This document shows, in pieces, positions 1-7,600 of a stretch of 8,698 nt of DNA. Position 1 is the first letter of the stretch, and every line of letters begins with the position of its first letter. The stretch is from assembly GCA_964494005.1 (NCBI GenBank), contig CAZBQE010000041.1, positions 1 through 8,698 of the forward strand, read 5' to 3'. The notes beneath the pieces are model-generated. The model was given only the letters and a program-made list of their open reading frames with translations, ran no database searches and was not told where the DNA came from. The translations under genes were made by a program, and so were the position numbers. Source of the stretch: CAJBLF01 sp964494005 (GTDB taxonomy: Bacteria; Patescibacteriota; Gracilibacteria; Absconditabacterales; Absconditicoccaceae).

Positions 1-439
1 TTCCAGATAACGTTACACTACCACTACTAACCAAAGCACTACATTCTGCCATTTGTATCGGAGCAGTAATGTCATATGTTCATGAAGCTACTACGTAAAT
101 AGTATTTGCCAAAAGTGCTCCTCAAGTTAAGTTACCCGTATAAACTACTGTCATTCCCCCACTGAGACAAGATCCAGAATTGTATCCCGTCCAGTTTTCT
201 GTGTAGACAGAGCCTTCATCACCACTTCCATAGAGAGCAGTTATGATATCTCATGTGGTAGGACTAGCATCCCAAAACTCTGTAGTGAGATAGTTGGTAG
301 TATTGTCCCAAGAGAGCGTTCCTCCTACGTTTCGTGTTGCTCCTTGAACAACAAACGCATAGATCCACAAAAAGACACCCATAGCGATGAAGAGGATGCT
401 CATGAATTTGGAGAGCGTAGAATGTTGTGTGTTTTCCAT
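1..439 (-). CDS. Secreted/anchored surface protein, N-terminal part (UGA=Gly), cut by window edge
   Basis: The frame starts at ATG 437-439 and stays open to the left edge (146 codons) if the three in-frame TGA codons at 251-253, 122-124 and 80-82 (residues 63, 106 and 120) are read as Gly; there is no TAA or TAG. Residues about 11-33 form a hydrophobic segment (FMSILFIAMGVFLWIYAFVV) ending in QGA, which looks like a signal peptide or signal anchor. The mature part is rich in Gly, Ser, Thr, Asn and Tyr, with short beta-prone stretches such as NTIYVVASGTYDITAPI. This resembles the start of right-handed beta-helix surface proteins, but that is only a suggestion because the repeat region would lie off-window. 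A TTG at 464-466 could add nine residues, but the ATG places the hydrophobic segment normally. No clear Shine-Dalgarno is seen. It is divergent from the PKD gene. Confidence 0.8.
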
Positions 440-551
440 GATATGATTGAAATAATAAATGAACAATGGGTTATTAACAAGTTACAAGTTTAGAATGTTG
501 ATATTTTAAACCTTTTAACCCTTTAAACGTTTAGTCGTTTAGTCACATACT

Positions 552-580
552 ATTATATGGGGGAAAGAGGAAAATGCGAA
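552..580 (-). promoter_or_regulatory. Sigma-70-like promoter candidate for the left-edge gene
   Basis: Read on the minus strand, TTCGCA (580-575, four of six matches to TTGACA) is followed after exactly 17 bases by a perfect TATAAT (557-552). The -10 box lies about 112 bases upstream of the ATG at 439, so the leader would be about 100 nt. In AT-rich DNA such matches occur by chance, so support is moderate. Confidence 0.4.
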
Positions 581-727
581 ATATAGACATTTGAAATGTA
601 TTTTCATCTTGCGTTTTTAGTATAAAATTACATAATATGTATTCTTTCGCCCAAAATCATTAAAAATTATTCAAAATCAAGGAAAGTCGTTGAATTTGGT
701 TCAGAATTATATAATTAAGATATGATT

Positions 728-773
728 GAAAATGGAAAATGGAGAATTGAGAATTGAAAATTGAAAATTAACT
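728..773 (+). repeat. A-rich heptad direct repeats (family shared with 4623-4650)
   Basis: Imperfect 7-base units (GAAAATG, GAGAATT, GAAAATT) run in tandem upstream of the PKD gene. Bases 745-771 match the reverse complement of 4623-4650 almost exactly: 23 identical bases, then one extra base, then TTAA. A related GAAATTGAAAATT unit recurs at about 789-801. This marks a dispersed intergenic repeat type in both orientations. Confidence 0.7.
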
Positions 774-829
774 TGTCCTTGAAAGAGGGAAATTGAAAAT
801 TATTTTTTTAGCATGTTAAGTTTATTAGT

Positions 830-3181
830 ATGGTTGATCAGACTCCTCAAACGAATACAACACCGCTAACTGGTACTCCGCCTATTCCTGGAGCATCTGT
901 GCAACAACCGGTACAACAGCAACCTGTACAAGCAAATGGTCGTCCTGAACAATCAGCGAATATCACGAAACCAAGATCCAAGATTTCTATGAAATGAGTG
1001 ATTATCGGATGCGGACTTTTGTTTATGTTTGTTGTCGGAGGATTAGCGTTGGTATTTTACAATCTTATGAATAATCCGAATCAACTTACGAGCGTGGGAT
1101 TGGATCCAAATACAACCAAAACATTGTTACAGACGTTTTCGGTAATTTTCTTCGGGCTCTTGACCTTCCTCGGTATTGGTCTGCTTGTTGTAAATCTTTA
1201 TAGGATCATCACGGTCAAAAACAAAAGAAAAATAGGATATATTTTCTGAGCGTTTTTTGGTTTTGTACTCTTTATCTTCGCGATAGCACTCGGATCGAGA
1301 GTGATCCAGATAGTCAAATGATTTTCTGTAGAAAATATTCTTGATAGCGACAAATTGATTATGCCATATATTCAACTCAAAGATCAGACGACTTACACGC
1401 GTGGAAATGATGCGCCTATGTTGATTGCTCCGGCGGCGATATATTACGGACTCAATACCAATTATTTTAACGCTCAGATAGTCCCTCAGCTCGGACAGGT
1501 AAGCTTCACAGAGATACTTCTGGATTGTGGTAATGGACAGCAATTGCCGCTCAATATGACAACGTCGCAATTTGAGTGATCGTGTATGTATTTTAGCAAA
1601 TGAGAATATACATTAGTATTAGCAACGACGTATATCAACATTCCGACATCAGAACAACTCGAAGCGGAATTCGATGCAGGAACGATTACCTTTGAATCAG
1701 AGATTGTCATAGAACCAACCAAAGGAACATTAACATTCAATGATGCGAAAACAGAGATGATTGTGGGTGAGACGCCGAGCAAAGTTTCCTTTGATGCGAG
1801 TCCGGTGTTTAGAGATCTTGGACTCAACGACTACAAGATTATCCGAGACTTCGATAGTGATGGACAAGCGGACAAACAAAATGTCATCGACACAACTTTC
1901 GTATACAATCAAGCGCAATTGTACAATGTTTATGTTAGATTTCCTGAACTCAATAATTACATTTATACGTTCCCCGTGAGAGTTGAACCATCTGATGTTC
2001 CCGTATGTCAGATTTTGGTCAACAAGACAGATGGAAGGCAATATTCCATAGCGACAAGTTTTTTTGATTCCTCAGTCAAAATTACCGAGTACAAATTTGA
2101 TATCATAGATAGAAGTAACAAAGATAAAGTCATCGATACCGTTACCAACAAAAATGGAGCATTTACCTATCTTTTTGATGATGCAGGAAATTACGCTGTA
2201 CAAACTACTTTTATTACTGAAGATGACAAGCAAGGACAATGTGAAAGTGACGATGTGCAGGTTGGGGTAAGTGATTTTCAAGTTAATTATGATATCTATT
2301 TCAAATCACCAAATGCTCCGCAATTTATGAAAGTCGAAGATGAAGGATCTTCCTATCTCAAAGATGGAGAATTGATTTTGACAGAAATTCCAACCATTGT
2401 GAGAGTAGTAATCAATCAGACGATACCAAGTCCTTCAAGTGTCACTAAAAAAGTCTTGGTTGACGGACAATCGCAGATTTCTACAGACGGCAAAACTTTT
2501 GAATTCACAATAAGTGATAATAAAGATCATGCTGCACAGATAGTTGTAGAGGATACGCCGAGTGGAGCGAAAACAGAGATCGGAATACCGATTACTATTG
2601 ATCGTGAAGACGTAGTCGGAAAATTAATTCTCACTCCAGGAACGGTCGGTATCGATCCGTTTGATGTTACCTTCGATGCATCGACAAGTGTGCTCAATGA
2701 TCCAACTGATGAGATTGTTTCATTTACTCGGGATTTTGGTGATGGATCGCCTATTCAAAAAAATTTCTCTGAATCTGTCATCACGCATACCTATAGATAT
2801 GATACGACAAACGAGAACGGAACATTCACTCCGGTCGTGACTATCAATACCAAAAAATGACGTGAAGTTTCTCTCTCTCCGGAAACAGATATTATCGTCA
2901 AAAGATCATTACAGGCTTTGGATATTTCTATAGATTCACATCCAGCACAAGTTGCAAAAGCGGGAGATAAGGTAGAGTTTTCAATCGAATTTAGTGGCTT
3001 ACCGTCTGAGATTGTTCGAGATTTCGGCGATGGACATACTATGAGTTGTAAGACAAGACAAGAATGTGCAAGTACGAATCATATCTATATAGACGTAGGA
3101 ACACATACGGTGAGAGCTTCAGTTGCGTACGAAAATCAGCCAACGATACAAGGTACGATAGCTATCAAAATCAATCCGTAA
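830..3181 (+). CDS. Three-helix membrane protein with PKD/Ig-like extracellular domains (UGA=Gly)
   Basis: A 783-aa frame from ATG 830 to TAA 3179-3181 with six in-frame TGA read as Gly (residues 56, 140, 164, 250, 258, 677); under the standard code it falls into several pieces. Residues 1-55 are a Pro/Gln/Thr-rich, probably cytoplasmic tail (QQPVQQQPVQ). Three hydrophobic helices follow at about 57-79, 102-124 and 135-160; TGA-encoded glycines sit at the edge of helix 1 and inside helix 3. The rest is a chain of beta-sandwich-type domains. Clear PKD signatures are DFGDG at 635-639 with THTYRY at about 652-657, and DFGDG at 731-735. An earlier variant, DFDSDGQAD (340-348), fits both PKD and a Ca-binding DxDxDGxxD loop. 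Likely role: envelope-anchored adhesion or scaffold protein; the substrate is unknown. No Shine-Dalgarno is obvious. The next gene starts 54 bases downstream with no terminator between, so cotranscription is possible. Confidence 0.9.
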
Positions 3182-3235
3182 AAAATGGAAATATTGAAAG
3201 TAAATAAATAAAAATAACAATCAAATACATTAGCT

Positions 3236-3643
3236 ATGCAAAAACAAAAATCAGTCTTTATTATCTGCTCTGTACGTAATGCTAGTGAGCAGACAAGAAC
3301 AAAATTAGAGGCCTACAAAAGGCGTTTAGAAATGCAAGGATATAAGGTGCATTTGCCACATTTGGATACAGATCAGGAAGCAAGCGGATACGACATTTGT
3401 TTACGGAATATGCAAGCGATTGTAGATACAGATGAAATCCATATCTTCTTTGATCCAGATTCCAAAGGTTCGCATTTTGATCTTGGCGTGACATTTTTGG
3501 CATGTCATATCAATCCTCAAAGAATCATCAAGGTAATCGAAAATCTTGAAGAAATCGATGAACATGGTCAGTGTAAAATTCTTTTTTTCAAATCGTTTGG
3601 TCAGATGATCTATGATTGGGAAAACGAGCAAAAAAAAGCATAA
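3236..3643 (+). CDS. Nucleoside 2-deoxyribosyltransferase-like protein
   Basis: 135 aa from ATG 3236 to TAA 3641-3643, with no internal TGA; all six glycines use GGN codons. It opens with a hydrophobic beta strand (SVFIICSVRNAS, residues 6-17), continues with HLPHLDTDQ (39-47), an N-containing helix IC..N..AI (54-62), then DEIHIFF (66-72) and SKGSHFDLGVTFL (76-88). This order (strand, HxP...D, N..AI, D-hydrophobic strand, GS.FDLG) is that of the nucleoside 2-deoxyribosyltransferase / DRT-like Rossmann-type fold, and the length fits. Family enzymes carry a catalytic Glu in the GTxxExG motif; here Asp82 (FDLG) is in that place, so transferase activity is uncertain and it may instead be a nucleotide-binding or hydrolase relative. 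No membrane segment or signal peptide is seen. It follows the PKD gene by 54 bases and is followed by a repeat hairpin and terminator. Confidence 0.8.
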   Translation: MQKQKSVFIICSVRNASEQTRTKLEAYKRRLEMQGYKVHLPHLDTDQEASGYDICLRNMQAIVDTDEIHIFFDPDSKGSHFDLGVTFLACHINPQRIIKVIENLEEIDEHGQCKILFFKSFGQMIYDWENEQKKA

Positions 3644-3708
3644 AGTCTAAAGCATAAAGCTGTTTATTAGCCAAAATACAGCTTTCAACTTTACGCTTAG
3701 AACTTTAA
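3641..3708. repeat. Inverted heptad-repeat element starting at the stop codon
   Basis: Starting at the TAA stop, heptads TAAAGTC, TAAAGCA and TAAAGCT run on the plus strand; the opposite arm (read on the minus strand from 3708) has related units TAAAGTT, CTAAGCG, TAAAGTT, GAAAGCT. The core is a perfect 8-base inverted repeat AAAGCTGT (3656-3663) and ACAGCTTT (3678-3685) with a 14-base loop, extended imperfectly to about 3641 and 3708. No U-tract follows, so it is not itself a classic terminator. Confidence 0.7.
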
Positions 3709-3716
3709 CCTATATG

Positions 3717-3748
3717 CTCTCGTTGGTATACTGACGAGAGTTTTTTTT
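3717..3748 (+). terminator. Intrinsic terminator after the DRT-like gene
   Basis: A perfect 7-bp stem CTCTCGT (3717-3723) and ACGAGAG (3734-3740) with a 10-base loop is followed directly by eight T (3741-3748). The U-tract overlaps the TAA stop (3747-3749) of the convergent SLH gene. On the minus strand the stem is not followed by a T-run, so it is directional for the plus strand. Confidence 0.9.
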
Positions 3749-4454
3749 ATTGAGTGATGTTTTGGATATGTTCGTAGCCCAACTCATCAAGGGTATGTAG
3801 AATACGTAATACATGGATTTTGTACTCTTTGAGTCGGGGAGTATAATTTGTCATGATTCATATTTGTTTGATGACGTCTATATGTTTAGTATATCGGTCG
3901 AGATGTGGAGATATATAATGGTTGATATGTAATGCACGAGTAATGTTGTTGTAGGTGTGAATCAAAAAATTTTTTCCTTTTTGAAAAAAAGAAAGCTCAT
4001 CTGATACTATATTGTACATATCTCCAAAATACATTCTAGAAAGTGTTGTGACAAATTGGTCTCTCGTAAAAAAATGATTAGGATTGAATATACTATCTGG
4101 CTCCCCATAATAATCGACTCCCATGATTCCGAGCTGACATGCAAGTATCATATACTCTTGGAGTTCTTGGGGTTCGTTGCTGATATCATCGAATGTACAT
4201 ATTCTTGTAGTATCAGGAGTACGACCTACTACTTGGAGTGCAAATTCCGTAAGTATCTTGGCAGCAATTTTTCTATAGACTATCCCATCGAGATTTGCAT
4301 CTTCAAAGGTAGGAGCAGTAGTAATGTTGTAATCATAAGCTCGATCATAAAGTTCAATATCTGATAGTGAAGGAGAAGTATATGTATATCCACAAGAAAA
4401 ATAAAGTATGCTTGTGGTACATCAGAGAATAATATAGTATAGTCTTGATGACAT
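3747..4454 (-). CDS. Stand-alone triple-SLH exported protein (UGA=Gly)
   Basis: 235 aa from ATG 4452-4454 to TAA 3747-3749, with TGA-encoded Gly at residues 11 (4422-4424) and 199 (3858-3860). The first 22 residues are a hydrophobic export signal (LYYIILGCTTSILYFSCG); the Cys at 21 could be lipidated but the preceding YFS is a poor lipobox. The remainder is three SLH-like segments at about 33-75 (TFEDANLDG), 86-140 (CTFDDIS, ACQLGIMG 105-112, FNPNHFFTRDQF 123-134) and about 180-230 (IDVIKQIGIMT). FNPN..FTRDQF replaces the usual F.P...TRAEF. The pattern is paralogous to the C-terminus of the giant gene just upstream. SLH domains bind the cell-wall polymer in other bacteria; this protein has almost nothing besides them, so it could be an anchor or S-layer filler. 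AAGGAG at 4478-4483 lies 23 bases from the ATG, too far for a normal Shine-Dalgarno, and TAA at 4482-4484 blocks extension. Confidence 0.85.
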
Positions 4455-4544
4455 AGCGAAACAAAAAGATAAAAAATCTCCTTATATATACTATTTTATA
4501 AAAAAAAACAAAGATGATTTTGGGAATATATTTTTTTATGTTGG

Positions 4545-4572
4545 AAAAACTCCCCACATTATTGCAGGGAGT
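4545..4572 (-). terminator. Intrinsic terminator of the giant surface-protein gene
   Basis: On the minus strand, ACTCCC (4572-4567), a 12-base loop, GGGAGT (4554-4549) and a TTTTT run ending at 4545 form a short hairpin with a U-tract, about 77 bases beyond the stop codon of the giant gene. The stem is only 6 bp and the T-run is short, so efficiency may be moderate. It suggests the downstream SLH gene has its own promoter. Confidence 0.6.
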
Positions 4573-4588
4573 GTGTAGTTGATAATAA

Positions 4589-4651
4589 GATTGAAATATT
4601 GAAAGATTGAAACACTGAAAGATTAACTTTTCAATTTTCAATTCTCAATTA
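4589..4651. repeat. Octad/heptad inverted-repeat element at the stop codon of the giant gene
   Basis: Plus-strand 8-base units GATTGAAA, TATTGAAA, GATTGAAA, CACTGAAA (4589-4620), then GATTAACT, face minus-strand 7-base units AATTGAG, AATTGAA, AATTGAA, AAGTTAA (4650-4623). The two arms can pair imperfectly. The element touches the TAA stop (4649-4651) of the giant gene, the same placement as the element at 3641-3708. Confidence 0.7.
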
Positions 4652-7600
4652 TTCTTGTCCTTCAAATGCTCTCATCAACATTAACATTACTCGTCCTCTA
4701 ATTTCTTTTTGAATAGGAGCATCTGTTTTCGTCATAATACCATTGGTCTTTAATGCTTGAAGATGGTTTTTGTAGTAAGGAGTACCTCATTCATATTGTG
4801 TTCCTCGAAGCATTCTAGAAAGCACGGTACCAAACTCAGCTCTGGTGATAGTATCATTTGGTCTAAAGCTATCGATATTTTGTCCCATGAGTCCAAGTTG
4901 GCAAGCAACTTGTACATATGTTTGCATCTCTTGTGATTGGGTAGCCATATCAGTAAAGCTACAAACAGCTCAGGTATTGAGAGGAGTTTGCATGACTTTG
5001 ATAGCATAGTTGCTAATCATTTTGGCCATATGTGATCTCATAAGGTTACCTTCGAGATTAGCTTCTTCTATCGTAGACATAGTAGTGATTCCAAGATCTT
5101 TGGCGAAGACATATGCTTGCAAAAGCTCATTGGAATAGATGTTGCTGGTAGAATTTCTGACAGCTTCTACTTCTTGATCGAAGAGTTCTTTGTGTTGAAT
5201 AAGGAACTGTTGAGGTGCTCTATGATTTTGTTGTTGTTCATATTCATCTATATCACAAGGTCCACAAAGTCCATCATAATAACTATTACTACAATCTCTT
5301 CCTTCGCAGATATCTTGTTGAAGTGAAGATCCACCGCCTCCACCACTAGGAGTAGAAGGAATAATATCGTCATCTTCATCATCATCTTGTAATGCAGCTA
5401 TATGAATAGCATCGCTTTTGGTAAGATGTCCCAAGATGCCATGTTCTGTTGCAGGAACAACACCGAAGCTAATATCTTTGTCTGCATCTCGATCAGTGAC
5501 GACATAATTAATGTTTGTAGCACTATAGATAGGAGCATCATTACGATATCGTTGGTAGAGTGATGTTCATTCTTCTTGTGTTTGAATTGAAAGTGTTAAG
5601 ATAGAATAAGTTCCTCATGAGTAGTATTTCATATAAAGAGTAGTATTGTTATCTACTGTACCTACGGTAAGATTACTAATATTGATATCTCCAGAGAAAC
5701 TATCTCCTCGTTGTGTCCAATCTCCCTCAGAAAGAGTAAGAATAGAAGAAATATCTTGATCGTTGTTATCATATATCAGATAAGGGATATTATTATCTAC
5801 ATTAAGCCGACTAATTTCTATATTTCCAGAGAAACTATCTCCCAGTTGTGTCCAATTTCCCTCAGAAAGAGTAAGAATAGAAAAGACATCTCCACCATTC
5901 CAATGTATCAGATAAGGGATACCATTATCTACATTAAGATATCAAATTGCTTGTCCACTAGGGAAGCTATCTCCCAATTGTGTCCAGGTATCTCCTGAAA
6001 GAGTAAGAACAGAAAATATCTTTTCATTATCCCAATATATCAGATAAGGGATGCCATTATCTATTATAAGCTCTTTTATATCAGTAACTCCAGAGAAGCT
6101 ATCTCCTAGTTGTGTCCAGTTTTTTCCTGAAAGAGTAAGAACATAAAAGATATTTTCATTATCTTCATGTATCAAATAAGGTGTGCCATTATCTACATTA
6201 AGATAATATCAAATTGCTTGTTCACTAGGGAAGCTATCTCCTAATTGTGTCCAGGCATTTCCTGAAAACATCATAACTCTTAGAGATTCTATCAGATAAG
6301 GGATATCATTATCTATTGTTAATCATCAAATTTCTATATTTCCAGAGAAACTATCTCCCAGTTGTGTCCAGGTATCCCCTGAAAACATAAGAACTGATTT
6401 TGAATCTTTAGATTCTCTATATATCAGATAGGGGATGTTGTTGCTATCTCTATTGAGGTACGAAATAGGTCCTCAAAAAACTTCTCCTACTTGTTCCCAA
6501 ATAGTAGGAACATCGTATGTATATTGATACTGATAGGATCACAATAGAGTAGTTCCTACGATAGGATTTCCAATAATATGTACGTTGGTAGCGGTAGGAA
6601 GTACAGGAATAGTACAGGTATCATCAGCATAATATACATTATCTGGGAAAGGAATAGTTGCTCCCTCGTCTACTACATACATATCTCATTCAATACATAG
6701 TCATATAACTGATGTACATACATCTTCATATACAACATAAACTTCTTGTATATCTCCATGAGTAATTTCCATAGAATTTCATGAATTGACACAAGAGACA
6801 CCAGCACCAGGAGACATATCTACATGAAGAGAGAAATAATTATCATCTCTATTTCGATCGTGGAAATCATCAAGTAAAGGAGCCAAAGAAACTCAAAATG
6901 TTATGCCATCTTCTTGATAGGGGAATGCTCAAAAAACACTTGCATAAGAACTTCCACCTTGTTGTATCTGTCCATAATTATCTGTGTTTGTTGTATATAT
7001 GTTTGCTCAACAATCAGGGACAGTATCCAATCACAAGAATGAACTATTATTTTTAATAAATTTACCTACTAATTCACAATCTTTCAAGTTTCCCTCTCCC
7101 ATATCCATTATTTCCATAGTAGCACATATACCAGAGAGAAGTTCCATACCTCAGGATCATTGAGTGAGTGCTGTTTCGATATCTGCAGCAAAATCTGATG
7201 CTCCCATTCATGAAAATACTTCAGTTACCATCCAAGTTCGTTGAGTAGCTCAGGTAGTGGCGAGTATTTCTGTTTGATAGTTTATTACAGGAATAATCAT
7301 ATCAGGATTGATGGTAGTAAAATCCATATAATAAGTTCATCATGAATTATAGAGTACAGTATCAGATATTCTGTCAAAAATATTTTCCATATACAGCGTC
7401 CAAATACTTTCTTGTTTATTAAATGATAAATCCAAAATTATTTCTGATACAATATTTCAGAAAGATTGACATATATTAAGTCCTGGTCATTCTTCTTCAG
7501 ATATAGTAGTACAAAGATCTCCTATAATTGTACTTGCAGGAGTGCCATGATCTAGTTCATCAGCTAATGCAGTAGCCATAGCTATCATATCCTCATCTTC

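Larger units (their letters stand above)
440..829. other. Divergent intergenic region
   Basis: This 390-base stretch separates two divergently transcribed surface-protein genes and holds no convincing gene. It is very AT-rich. It contains a tandem 8-mer (GTTTAGTC twice, 529-544) preceded by related TTTAAAC/CTTTTAA units from about 505, a minus-strand promoter candidate at 552-580, a lone TATAAT at 710-715 on the plus strand without a properly spaced -35 box, and A-rich heptad repeats at 728-773. Promoters for both flanking genes are expected here. Confidence 0.7.

Noticed and set aside
690..715. Plus-strand promoter TTGAAT / TATAAT for the PKD gene
   Set aside because: The spacer is only 14 bases and no better -35 box is found; the TATAAT alone is weak in such AT-rich DNA.
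772..780. Nine-base match CTTGTCCTT next to the heptads at 772-780 and at 4654-4662
   Set aside because: The second copy is inside the end of the giant coding region and the flanking repeats are in opposite orientation, so it looks like coincidence.
1127..2041. Minus-strand open frames at 1127-1570, 1486-1827 and 1730-2041
   Set aside because: They lie opposite the continuous PKD frame, overlap one another, and show no domain pattern; shadows of the coding strand.
4056..4364. Plus-strand 102-aa frame
   Set aside because: Antisense to the SLH gene, whose frame shows conserved SLH landmarks.
4389..4394. Lipobox cysteine (Cys21) in the small SLH protein
   Set aside because: The preceding residues YFS fit the lipobox consensus poorly; a plain signal peptide is as likely.
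4354..4641. Minus-strand 95-aa frame covering the intergenic repeat and the SLH gene start
   Set aside because: It runs through the terminator and tandem repeats and overlaps the SLH signal peptide in another frame; composition is low-complexity Phe/Tyr/Ile from AT-rich DNA.
5711..5998. Plus-strand frame with repeated CPISLRKSKNR units
   Set aside because: Its repetitiveness is the mirror image of the propeller repeats on the minus strand; the minus frame has conserved domain patterns and continues far beyond.
5585..6511. CRISPR-like array
   Set aside because: Units of 117-135 bases are translated in one frame with conserved residues throughout; no constant repeats with unique spacers.
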